Assembly (NCBI RefSeq): GCF_900109935.1
Contig: NZ_FOBV01000003.1
Coordinates: 62,001-126,000, forward strand
Direction: 5' to 3'
DNA: 64,000 nucleotides
Source of the DNA: Chryseobacterium taichungense
GTDB lineage: Bacteria > Bacteroidota > Bacteroidia > Flavobacteriales > Weeksellaceae
This document shows, in pieces, positions 26,966-34,727 of the stretch. The translations under genes and the position numbers were made by a program. Within the stretch, counting starts at the first letter, position 1, and each line of letters starts with the position of its first letter. Under the pieces are notes generated by a model. The model did not search any database, was not told the DNA's origin, and saw nothing but the letters and a program-made list of their open reading frames with translations.

Positions 26966-27336
26966 TGAAAAAACTCAAATTCTATATGATAGGTCTTATT
27001 CCCGGACTTATTATCGTATTTTTTATCTTAAACAAAAAAGGCGCTAGCTGCAGCGGATATCTTCCCAACAGCCGTGTCATCGCAGAAACATTATCGAAAG
27101 ATTTCACGTATTCCGACCAGTTCAAAGCAGAAATGTCTGCATTGAATGTCAATGAAAAATTTCTAAAAGACAGTATTATCACCAAAGGAAAAATTGATTT
27201 TGACAAAAGTCACGCTCAGAAAAAACCTTGTCCGGATTATCTTTTAACCTATCCTGAAGAAAATCCTGCTTACGAAATTACATTTGAAAAATGTGAGGAA
27301 AAAGCAACAATGCTCTCTCTGAAAAAGCTGAAATAA
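26965..27336 (+). CDS. Membrane-anchored small protein, DUF4258-like
   Basis: This 123-residue protein has one N-terminal membrane segment (about 5-22) and a small periplasmic domain with four cysteines (GASCSGYLPN, KKPCPDY, FEKCEEKAT). The pattern CSGYLPNSRVIAE...KGKIDFDKS...CPDYLL is close to what I recall of DUF4258 proteins that follow alanine dehydrogenase in flavobacteria; that name is tentative. It starts on the last base of the ald stop (TAATG), so it is translationally coupled. Function unknown. Confidence 0.7.
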   Translation: MKKLKFYMIGLIPGLIIVFFILNKKGASCSGYLPNSRVIAETLSKDFTYSDQFKAEMSALNVNEKFLKDSIITKGKIDFDKSHAQKKPCPDYLLTYPEENPAYEITFEKCEEKATMLSLKKLK

Positions 27337-27350
27337 TACATTCTGGCAAA

Positions 27351-28121
27351 ATGGAAGGCAATTACTACATGATTCATGATTATCTGATATTCATCGGGGT
27401 TTTTGCCATATTTTTTTTTCTGACGGTAAGTATCTATCTGTTCAGCCAGAACCGGAATGTTAAAATCAGAAATACCAGACTTTCGGAGGCAAATAAGATG
27501 ATTGAGCAACGACTCAATGAAGTTCAGCTGGAGCATATTGGTACGAAACTTAATCCGCATTTATTCAAAAATATTTTAAATTCGGTACAGTCGCATGCTT
27601 ACCAGACTTATATGTCACTGGATAAACTGGCGAACGTTTTAGACTATATTTTATACGAAAGCAATAACAAATTCGTAAGTCCTAAAGAAGAATTAAATTT
27701 TGCCTTAAGTCTTATCGAGATCAATAAAATAAAGGTCAATCCTCTTTTTGATTTCAGGATTAAATCTAAAATTGATAAATCCGATCCCGTTTTTGAGGAG
27801 AAAGTTTTTGCTCCTCTCATTTCTGTTGATCTGATTGAAAATGCTTTTAAACATACCGATTTCCTTGCTGAAGATTCATTTATTTCTATTCAGCTTGAAC
27901 TGCAGCAGGGTATTTTTTCAATGAAAGTAAGCAATAAGGCATCTCTTAAAAATGTCCTTGAAAAAGAAAAAAGTGGTTTCGGAAGCCAGTCTCTGGATCA
28001 ACGCCTGAAAATGATTTATAACAATTATTATTCTCTTCAAAAAAGTTCAAAAAATGGTATTTTTACAGCAGAATTAACCATTAATCTCGGAAATTTTTAT
28101 GATAAAATGCGTTATTCTTGA
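27351..28121 (+). CDS. LytS/YehU-type sensor histidine kinase
   Basis: This 256-residue kinase has one N-terminal membrane segment (about 8-31), a coiled-coil linker, and the His_kinase domain: phospho-acceptor His 70 in GTKLNPHLFKNILNS, N-box ENAFKHTDF, and G-box SGFGSQSLDQRLKMIY. There is no input domain besides the membrane segment, so the signal is unclear. It overlaps the response-regulator gene by 23 bases, which forms its partner. An internal Met 7 is an alternative start. The gap to the DUF4258-like gene is 14 bases. Confidence 0.92.
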   Translation: MEGNYYMIHDYLIFIGVFAIFFFLTVSIYLFSQNRNVKIRNTRLSEANKMIEQRLNEVQLEHIGTKLNPHLFKNILNSVQSHAYQTYMSLDKLANVLDYILYESNNKFVSPKEELNFALSLIEINKIKVNPLFDFRIKSKIDKSDPVFEEKVFAPLISVDLIENAFKHTDFLAEDSFISIQLELQQGIFSMKVSNKASLKNVLEKEKSGFGSQSLDQRLKMIYNNYYSLQKSSKNGIFTAELTINLGNFYDKMRYS

Positions 28122-28809
28122 CGATGAATTACTGGCCATCAGCTATCTGAAACTTCTTTGCGAACAAATTGAAGGTGTAGAAGTGATAAAGGCATTCAAT
28201 GATCCTAAAGTCTTTTTAAAAGAAATCGGAAAAATCGACTGCAATGTTTGTATTCTTGATATTGAAATGCCGGGAATGAACGGTCTTCAGGTAGCCGAAC
28301 TGATTTCAGATTCCAAGAAAATCATCTTTACAACAGCCTACAAAGAATATGCTGCTGAAGCATTCGACCTCAATGTAGTGGATTATGTCAGAAAACCGAT
28401 TAAAAAAGAAAGACTTATCCAGGCGTTTGAAAAAGCAAAAGAACTCGTACAACACTCACAGAAAAAGTCATTGATCGAATGGAATACGAATATCGGAAAA
28501 ACCGTCATTTTTACAGATCAGATCGCTTACATTAAAACTTCAGAAATAGACAGCCGAGATAAGGATATTATTCTCAACGACGGCACAAATATCGTTTTAA
28601 AGAATCTTAATTTCAAGAATCTCCTTGAAATGCTTCCTGACAAGGACTTTGCGCAGGTCAATAAAAAGGAAATCATTGCTCTTTCTTCCATTAAAGTTTT
28701 TTCGACCAACGAAATTATTACAACAATTCCTGCCGAATCTGACGGTTTTCTGAAGCTTCAGATCGGGGAAACTTATAGAAAGAGACTTTCTGACCTGTTC
28801 GGAAAATAG
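28099..28809 (+). CDS. LytTR-family response regulator
   Basis: This 236-residue regulator has a receiver domain with phospho-acceptor Asp 54 in CILDIEMPGMNG, Thr in IIFTTAYKEYA and the Lys of VRKPIKKE. A LytTR DNA-binding domain fills residues ~135-235 (DQIAYIKTSEIDSRDKDII, FAQVNKKEIIALSSI). It pairs with the overlapping histidine kinase. LytTR regulators bind direct repeats at promoters; no target site is evident here. Confidence 0.93.
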   Translation: MIKCVILDDELLAISYLKLLCEQIEGVEVIKAFNDPKVFLKEIGKIDCNVCILDIEMPGMNGLQVAELISDSKKIIFTTAYKEYAAEAFDLNVVDYVRKPIKKERLIQAFEKAKELVQHSQKKSLIEWNTNIGKTVIFTDQIAYIKTSEIDSRDKDIILNDGTNIVLKNLNFKNLLEMLPDKDFAQVNKKEIIALSSIKVFSTNEIITTIPAESDGFLKLQIGETYRKRLSDLFGK

Positions 28810-28905
28810 ATTTCGCTGCATTATTTATTGCTTTCATTACATTTAAAGAAGAATACTATTTGTCATAATGATATTCTTATCAACTTTGCATAAAATATCG
28901 GAATT

Positions 28906-31185
28906 ATGAACTTTGGCAAATACAGAAATATTATTTTCTATATCGCTACCATTGCTGCTTTTTCGTTTTTGATATACATTTTCATCATTGAAGGGCAAAC
29001 GCTGGAAGCCGGGGAGAATATTATCATCAAAACGAACAACAGCTCTACCTGGGATAATTTTTTGGAATCTTTTAAAACGAATTTACATCATCCGCTGGCA
29101 TTATTACTTGCTCAGATTGTGACGATTATTCTTGTTGCAAGACTCTTTGGATGGATCTGTATAAAGATCAAGCAACCTTCCGTAATCGGTGAAATGATTG
29201 CCGGAATTGTATTGGGTCCATCATTATTAGGAATGTATTTTCCGGAATTTTCAGCATTTCTTTTTCCGAAAGAATCATTAGGAAATTTACAGTTTTTGAG
29301 CCAGATCGGACTTATCCTTTTCATGTATATTGTAGGAATGGAGCTGGATTTAAGCGTATTGAGAAAAAAAGCGCATGACGCCGTAGTGATCAGTCACGCC
29401 AGTATCATCATTCCTTTTGCGTTGGGAATAGGTTTATCCTACTTCATTTATAAGGAATTTGCTCCCGACGGTATCCAGTTTACCTCTTTCGCTTTATTCA
29501 TTGCAATTGCGATGAGCATTACGGCATTTCCTGTACTGGCAAGAATCGTTCAGGAAAGAAATCTTCAGAAAACGAAACTTGGTACCGTTGTTATTACCTG
29601 TGCTGCAGCCGATGATATTACAGCGTGGTGTATCCTGGCAGCCGTAATTGCCATCGTAAAAGCAGGATCTTTTGCCAGTTCGATTTATGTGATCCTAATG
29701 GCAATAGGCTATGTATTTTTCATGATAAAGATTGTAAGGCCATTTTTAAAAAGAATCGGAGATCTTCAGGCGGGAAAAAACACCATCAATAAACCTATGG
29801 TGGCTATCTTTTTTTTAACGTTAATACTCTCAGCTTATACTACAGAAGTGATCGGTATTCATGCACTTTTCGGAGCGTTTATGGCTGGAGCGATTATGCC
29901 CGAAAATGCAAAATTCCGGACCCTGTTTATTGATAAGGTAGAAGATGTTGCGCTGGTACTTCTGCTTCCGTTATTCTTCGTATTTACCGGTCTTCGTACA
30001 CAGATAGGTCTGCTAAATGATGAACATCTCTGGATCACGGCAGGGTTTATTATCCTTACTGCTGTGGTAGGAAAGTTTGCAGGAAGCGCATTGACCGCTA
30101 AATTTTTAGGCATCAACTGGAAAGAAAGTCTGACTATCGGGGCATTGATGAACACAAGAGGATTAATGGAATTAATCGTTTTGAATATTGGCTATGACCT
30201 GGGAGTTTTAAGCCCGGAAATCTTTGCCATGATGGTAATTATGGCCTTATTCACTACTTTCATGACGGGTCCGGCACTCGATTTCATCAACTTTATTTTT
30301 AAATCTAAAAAACCAGAGGAAGAAAATAAAAACCATAATAATGCTCAGTACAGAGTTTTGCTTTCTTTTGATAATCCCGAGTCAGGAAGCACCTTACTGA
30401 AGCTGGCCCACGACTTTACCAAAAAGATGAATGCCAATAAAAGCATTACCGCAATGAATATTGCGCCAGTAAACGAAATGCACGCCTACGACATCAATGA
30501 CTATGAAAACGAACAGTTCAGAAATGTAATAGACACTTCTCAAGAGCTGCAGTTGAAAATCACAACTCTTTTCAAAGCCTCAACAGATATAGAAAGTGAC
30601 CTTACGAATATTTCAAACAAAGGAAATTATGATCTCCTGCTCATCATGCTCGGAAAATCAATGTACGAAGGAAGTTTGCTCGGAAGGCTTTTAGGTTTTA
30701 CCACCAAAATAATCAATCCCGAGAAACTTCTGAATACCGTAAAAGGAAAAGGAAACATATTCAACAACTCTCCTTTTGATGATTTTACCCTGCAGATTTT
30801 AGATAAAACCAATATTCCGGTCGGTGTTCTGGTGGAGAAAAACTTTACTTCTGCCGATAAAGTATTTGTTCCCATTTTTAATCTGAGTGATTTTTACCTT
30901 CTTGAATATGCCAAAAGGCTGATCAATAATAACAATTCTCAAATCATTATTCTTGATGTGGCCGGACAGATCAGGAGTAACATTGAGGTAAAAGAACTCA
31001 TCAGAAGCATCGAGCAGGTGGCACCCAATCACATCACTTTATATAATGAGAAGAAGATTGAAAAAGATTTTCTTACTTCTCAGGACCTTATGCTGATCAG
31101 CAGTAAAAGCTGGAAAAATCTGATTGACACCAAAAGTCTGTGGCTATCGGATATTCCTTCAACACTGATCATCAGCAATCCATAA
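28906..31185 (+). CDS. CPA2-type cation:proton antiporter
   Basis: This 759-residue protein has one N-terminal membrane segment, then a long monovalent cation:proton antiporter-2 domain (about 55-460) with KQPSVIGEMIAGIVLGPSL, FPVLARIVQER, and AAADDITAWCILAAV, the acidic pair expected for the transport site. The last ~280 residues are cytosolic and Usp-like, beginning RVLLSFDNPESGS. It exchanges Na+ or K+ for H+ in the inner membrane; the substrate ion is not clear. It is one gene, with a low-complexity GTGAATGGTGAATT-type repeat immediately after its stop. Confidence 0.9.
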   Translation: MNFGKYRNIIFYIATIAAFSFLIYIFIIEGQTLEAGENIIIKTNNSSTWDNFLESFKTNLHHPLALLLAQIVTIILVARLFGWICIKIKQPSVIGEMIAGIVLGPSLLGMYFPEFSAFLFPKESLGNLQFLSQIGLILFMYIVGMELDLSVLRKKAHDAVVISHASIIIPFALGIGLSYFIYKEFAPDGIQFTSFALFIAIAMSITAFPVLARIVQERNLQKTKLGTVVITCAAADDITAWCILAAVIAIVKAGSFASSIYVILMAIGYVFFMIKIVRPFLKRIGDLQAGKNTINKPMVAIFFLTLILSAYTTEVIGIHALFGAFMAGAIMPENAKFRTLFIDKVEDVALVLLLPLFFVFTGLRTQIGLLNDEHLWITAGFIILTAVVGKFAGSALTAKFLGINWKESLTIGALMNTRGLMELIVLNIGYDLGVLSPEIFAMMVIMALFTTFMTGPALDFINFIFKSKKPEEENKNHNNAQYRVLLSFDNPESGSTLLKLAHDFTKKMNANKSITAMNIAPVNEMHAYDINDYENEQFRNVIDTSQELQLKITTLFKASTDIESDLTNISNKGNYDLLLIMLGKSMYEGSLLGRLLGFTTKIINPEKLLNTVKGKGNIFNNSPFDDFTLQILDKTNIPVGVLVEKNFTSADKVFVPIFNLSDFYLLEYAKRLINNNNSQIIILDVAGQIRSNIEVKELIRSIEQVAPNHITLYNEKKIEKDFLTSQDLMLISSKSWKNLIDTKSLWLSDIPSTLIISNP

Positions 31186-31188
31186 AAT

Positions 31189-31303
31189 GTGAATGGTGAA
31201 TTTTAAAAGTCAATTAACTTCGTTGTCAATTAACTTTGCAGTGAATAATTCATGTGAATTTAAGAATTGACCATTGACTTGCGAAACAAAATTCACTATT
31301 CAC
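31189..31303. repeat. Imperfect palindromic GTGAATGGTGAATT-type element
   Basis: The element begins three bases after the antiporter stop with GTGAATGGTGAATT and ends AATTCACTATTCAC, with further partial copies such as GTGAATTTAAGAATTG between. A similar pair of arms is at 34618-34722 next to the amt stop. Confidence 0.6.
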
Positions 31304-31321
31304 TTTTTAAAAAAAATTTTC

Positions 31322-31329
31322 TATCTTCG
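31322..31329 (+). promoter_or_regulatory. Candidate -7 box of the tyrA leader transcript
   Basis: TATCTTCG differs from TAnnTTTG at one base. It lies 17 bases before the leader ATG, so the transcript would start about 10 bases before the leader frame. Confidence 0.5.
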
Positions 31330-31345
31330 CCCTGTGATTACAAAC

Positions 31346-31390
31346 ATGGGAACATATTATTACGGAATTTTTAACTCAGATATGGGATAA
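31346..31390 (+). CDS. Tyr-rich leader peptide of tyrA
   Basis: A 14-codon reading frame encodes MGTYYYGIFNSDMG and stops at 31390. It has three consecutive tyrosine codons (31355-31363) and one phenylalanine codon. It lies between a promoter-like box and a rho-independent terminator, and the next gene is prephenate dehydrogenase, which makes the tyrosine precursor. This is the arrangement of a classical amino-acid attenuator. The frame is too short for automated gene callers. Confidence 0.72.
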   Translation: MGTYYYGIFNSDMG

Positions 31391-31441
31391 GGATTTCGTT
31401 GTACAGATACACATCACCTCGTCCTTGGGCGGGGTTTTTTA
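31389..31441 (+). promoter_or_regulatory. Probable tyrosine attenuator: terminator with competing antiterminator
   Basis: ACCTCGTC (31416-31423) pairs with GGCGGGGT (31428-31435, two G-U pairs) around a CTTG loop, then TTTTTT. This terminator is 17 bases before the tyrA ATG. AAGGAT (31389-31394), next to the leader stop, can pair with GTCCTT (31421-31426) and would block it. A ribosome stalled at the Tyr codons leaves AAGGAT free; one at the stop codon covers it. Confidence 0.68.
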
Positions 31442-31457
31442 TTTTAAAATTTAAAAG

Positions 31458-32303
31458 ATGAAAATAAGTATTATAGGCGTAGGCTTAATCGGCGGATCAA
31501 TTGCTTTAAAACTGAAGCAGAAAGGAATGGCCGATTTTATTTACGGAATAGACAACAGCACAGAACATCTGAATGAGGCTTTAAAGCTTAAGATCATTGA
31601 TGCTAAGGTTGATCTTGAATACGGGATCAGAAATTCTGACTTAATTATTATTGCAATTCCGGTGGATGCGGCAAGAAAAATATTGCCTCAGGTGCTGGAT
31701 CTCATCTCGGAAAATCAGACCGTAATGGACACCGGCTCTACCAAAGCAGGCATTGTACACGCTGTAAAAGATCATCCTAAGAGGGAGCGATTTGTGGCAT
31801 TTCACCCGATGTGGGGAACAGAAAACAGCGGTCCACAGTCTGCTGTTGCAGAAAGCTTTTCAGGAAAAGCCGGGGTTATTTGCAATAAAGAAGAATCTGC
31901 ACCAGAAGCTTTACAATTGGTAGAGCGCGTTGCTGAAAACCTGGATATGCATTTAATTTATATGAATGCACAAGATCATGATGTTCACACTGCCTATATT
32001 TCTCATATTTCACACATTACTTCGTATGCACTGGCGAATACCGTTTTAGAAAAAGAACGTGAAGAGGAAACCATATTCCAGCTCGCGAGTTCGGGGTTTT
32101 CAAGTACAGTACGACTGGCGAAATCACATCCGGAAATGTGGGTTCCTATTTTCAGGCAAAACAAAGAGAATGTTCTTGATGTTTTGAATGAACATATTTC
32201 GCAATTAAGAAAATTCAAATCGGCTTTAGAAAAAGAAAATTATGATTATCTGGAAGAACTGATCTCCAATGCCAATAAGATCCGGGGAATTCTGGATAAA
32301 TAG
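31458..32303 (+). CDS. tyrA: Prephenate dehydrogenase
   Basis: This 281-residue enzyme oxidises prephenate to 4-hydroxyphenylpyruvate in tyrosine synthesis. It opens MKISIIGVGLIGGSIALKLK, a Rossmann motif, and has DTGSTKAGIVHAV and FHPMWGTENSGPQSAVA, the substrate-binding stretch with His, followed by HDVHTAYISHISHITSY. No fused chorismate mutase or ACT domain is present. It stands as a single gene under the leader-terminator device upstream. A 21-bp tandem array begins about 100 bases after the stop. Confidence 0.93.
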   Translation: MKISIIGVGLIGGSIALKLKQKGMADFIYGIDNSTEHLNEALKLKIIDAKVDLEYGIRNSDLIIIAIPVDAARKILPQVLDLISENQTVMDTGSTKAGIVHAVKDHPKRERFVAFHPMWGTENSGPQSAVAESFSGKAGVICNKEESAPEALQLVERVAENLDMHLIYMNAQDHDVHTAYISHISHITSYALANTVLEKEREEETIFQLASSGFSSTVRLAKSHPEMWVPIFRQNKENVLDVLNEHISQLRKFKSALEKENYDYLEELISNANKIRGILDK

Positions 32304-32399
32304 AGAAAACTTGACTGGCCTGAGAGGCTGTTAAATTCTATAATTCTATTTTTAACATTAAGAAATTAAGATTTTTTTTTTGCCTAAAATAGTTATTGA

Positions 32400-32965
32400 G
32401 TAGAGTTTTACTGAGCAAAGTTTACATTTTCCTAAGTAAACTGTTACCGTAGTGAAGTAGACTGTTACCATTGGTAAGTATACCGTTACCGTAGTGAAGT
32501 GGACTGTTACCGTAGTGAAGTAGACCGTTACCATAGTGAAGCAGACCGTTACCGTAGTGAAGTAGAGTGTTACCGTAGTGAAGCAGACCGTTACCATAGT
32601 GAAGCAGACCGTTACCGTAGTGAAGTAGAGTGTTACCGTAGTGAAGCAGACCGTTACCATAGTGAAGTAGACCGTTACCGTAGTGAAGTAGACCGTTACC
32701 GTAGTGAAGTAGACCGTTACCGTAGTGAAGTAGACTGTTACCGTAGAGAAGTAGACCGTTACCGTAGTGAAGTAGAGCGTTACCAGAGTAAAGTAGACCA
32801 TTACCAAAGGGAATTAAGCTGTTACCGGAGAGAAGTAGAGCAATACTCAACGGAAGTAAAGCAATACCCGACAGCAGTAAGCCTTTACCCGAGGTCAGTA
32901 GACTAATACTAAAGATCAGTATACCAACATCTTAGGTAACTAATCTTTACTCGAAATCAGATGAA
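32400..32965. repeat. 21-bp intergenic tandem array 1
   Basis: About 26 units of exactly 21 bp lie between the convergent tyrA and sdaA genes. The strongest copies read GTTACCGTAGTGAAG plus TAGACC or variants, in register from 32443 to about 32799. Copies on both sides are increasingly degenerate (for example AATACTCAACGGAAG at 32842). A 63-bp superunit (three units) is repeated at 32548-32610 and 32611-32673. Because 21 is divisible by three, long open frames arise in several phases on both strands; I regard none as a gene. The rest of the 32304-33066 gap holds only a terminator hairpin at 33018-33046. Confidence 0.95.
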
Positions 32966-33017
32966 ACTGAAATGGGAGGCAGCACATTTTTATTGATAAA
33001 AAAAATAATACAATAAA

Positions 33018-33052
33018 TCCTTAGAACTATGCTCTAAGGATTTTTTATTATA
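33018..33052. terminator. Hairpin terminator of sdaA (bidirectional)
   Basis: AATCCTTAGA pairs with TCTAAGGATT around a seven-base loop (33017-33043 region). T residues follow on the plus strand, and an A-rich stretch precedes it, giving T residues on the minus strand after sdaA. Confidence 0.75.
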
Positions 33053-33066
33053 ATGTAAATTTAATC

Positions 33067-34485
33067 TTAACATTCTGCAACGTTCACAGCAATCGCGAGC
33101 CCTCCTTCGGAAGTTTCCTTGAATCGGTCATTCATGGAAAGCGCGGTTTCCCACATCGTCTGAATTACCTGATCCAGGCTTACTTTTGCTTTGGCAGGAT
33201 CACTTTCAAGGGCAATATTTGCGGCGGTAATTGCTTTGATGGCGCCCATCGTATTTCTTTCAATACATGGAATCTGAACCAGTCCTTTAATCGGATCGCA
33301 GGTCATTCCCAAATGATGTTCCATGGCAATTTCTGCCGCCATAAGCACTTGTCCTACACTTCCGCCGAGAATTTCCGTAAGGCCTGCAGCCGCCATTGCC
33401 GAGGAAACGCCAACTTCTGCCTGGCAACCTCCCATCGCTGCAGAAATGGTAGCATTTTTTTTAAATAAAGTTCCGATTTCACCTGCCACCAATAAGAAAC
33501 GGATGATATCATCATCGCTGGTAAAAGGAGTAAATGCCTGAGCATACATCAGCACTGCCGGAATCACACCACTGGCTCCATTGGTCGGCGCTGTAATGAT
33601 TCTTCCGAAGCTTGCATTCTCTTCATTTACAGCTAATGCAAAACAGGAAATCCATTTATTGATATTGGTGAAATTTTCCTCTGCATCAACAACCTGCTGA
33701 AACCACTCGTCTTTATTTTTATAGATCTTATCTCCTAGTAATTTTCTGTTGATTCCTGCGGCACGTCGCGAAACATTCAATCCACCCGGGAGCACACCTT
33801 CTTTATTCACACCTTTATAGATGCATTCTTTGATCTGCTGCCAGATATACAGTGCCTCCTGTTTTGTTTCTTCCTGGGGTCTCCAGCTTTCCTCATTCAT
33901 TAAAATAAGATCCGAAATTTTGTCAAGTCCCAGCTTTTCGCAGTACTTTACAATGTCAGAAGATTTATGACAAGGATATAATGTACGGATGCAATGTTTT
34001 TCAATAGATTTTTTCTCCTGACTCATGATGAAACCACCACCCACAGAATAAAAATCCTGTACAAGCTCGGTTCCGTCTTCAAAAATGGCTTTGAAAATCA
34101 TTCCGTTCGGATGATAATCAAGAGATTTCTGCATATTTAAAACCAGGTGATATCCGTAGACAAAAGGAATTTCTTTTTCGCCCCCCAGGTTTATTGTTTG
34201 AGTACTTTTTATTCTTTCTATTTTTTCATCAATTTTTGTTGTATCAATGGTTTTAAAGTCTTCGCCATTTAATCCAAGCATTCCTGCGATATCGGTTCCG
34301 TGCCCGATTCCTGTTTTGGCAAGAGAGCCAAAAAATTCGAGGAAGACTTCTTTCACCTCAGCAATTGATCTTTCTCTTTTTATAATCCTGATAAATGCTG
34401 AAGCCGCATTCCAGGGTCCCATTGTATGCGAACTGGACGGGCCAATTCCTACTTTAATAATTTCAAAAACCGATATTGATTCCAT
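33067..34485 (-). CDS. sdaA: L-serine ammonia-lyase (iron-sulfur type)
   Basis: From this start the protein is 472 residues and turns L-serine into pyruvate and ammonia. The beta domain opens MESISVFEIIKVGIGPSSSHTMGPW, a family hallmark, and the alpha domain has GASGVIPAVLMYA, AAMGGCQAEVG and TCDPIKGLVQIPCIERN, whose cysteines bind the [4Fe-4S] cluster. A longer frame reaches 34524, but a TATCTTTG -7 box at 34514-34521 lies inside that extension, so the shorter start is chosen. The upstream gene amt supplies the ammonium link only by proximity. Confidence 0.94.
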   Translation of the reverse strand: MESISVFEIIKVGIGPSSSHTMGPWNAASAFIRIIKRERSIAEVKEVFLEFFGSLAKTGIGHGTDIAGMLGLNGEDFKTIDTTKIDEKIERIKSTQTINLGGEKEIPFVYGYHLVLNMQKSLDYHPNGMIFKAIFEDGTELVQDFYSVGGGFIMSQEKKSIEKHCIRTLYPCHKSSDIVKYCEKLGLDKISDLILMNEESWRPQEETKQEALYIWQQIKECIYKGVNKEGVLPGGLNVSRRAAGINRKLLGDKIYKNKDEWFQQVVDAEENFTNINKWISCFALAVNEENASFGRIITAPTNGASGVIPAVLMYAQAFTPFTSDDDIIRFLLVAGEIGTLFKKNATISAAMGGCQAEVGVSSAMAAAGLTEILGGSVGQVLMAAEIAMEHHLGMTCDPIKGLVQIPCIERNTMGAIKAITAANIALESDPAKAKVSLDQVIQTMWETALSMNDRFKETSEGGLAIAVNVAEC

Positions 34486-34513
34486 ACAGAAATTCTTCCT
34501 TTTTTCCTGAGTA

Positions 34514-34521
34514 CAAAGATA
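34514..34521 (-). promoter_or_regulatory. Candidate -7 box deciding the sdaA start
   Basis: On the minus strand this reads TATCTTTG, a match to TAnnTTTG, 29 bases before the sdaA ATG at 34485. Confidence 0.5.
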
Positions 34522-34540
34522 CACGATAAATCCACACGCA

Positions 34541-34574
34541 AAAGCCGGAGTTGAAAAATCAGCCCCGGCTTTCT
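34541..34574 (-). terminator. Terminator hairpin downstream of amt
   Basis: AAAGCCGG and CCGGCTTT form an eight-base-pair stem with a loop of about 15 bases. On the minus strand it ends in CTTTT. It lies beyond the palindromic repeat that follows amt. Confidence 0.5.
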
Positions 34575-34617
34575 AATTAAAACTATATGAACACTAGTAG
34601 ATATTTTTTATGTCAAT

Positions 34618-34724
34618 CGTCAATGGTGAATGGTCAATTCGTTTCACGGTCAATTTACGGTGTAGTCATTTTTTAAATTTGGTAAAAAAAATTCACTATT
34701 AACAATTCACAATTCACCATTATC
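34618..34724. repeat. Imperfect palindromic TGAATGGTCAATT-type element next to amt
   Basis: The left part reads CAATGGTGAATGGTCAATT and the right part AATTCACTATTAAC then AATTCACAATTCACCATT, roughly its reverse complement. It ends a few bases from the amt stop codon. The first copy of this type is at 31189-31303. Confidence 0.6.
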
Positions 34725-34727
34725 TTC

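Noticed and set aside
32358..32906. Long open frames of 135-149 codons on both strands across array 1 (for example VTVYFTT repeats and DRYRSEV repeats)
   Set aside because: They arise because the repeat period is 21 and free of stops in several phases; they conflict with each other and have no start signals or known domains.
32400..32965. CRISPR array
   Set aside because: Units are contiguous without unique spacers, and no cas genes are present.
34486..34524. Longer N-terminus of serine ammonia-lyase
   Set aside because: It contains a TATCTTTG promoter box, and the family hallmark starts right at the internal Met.
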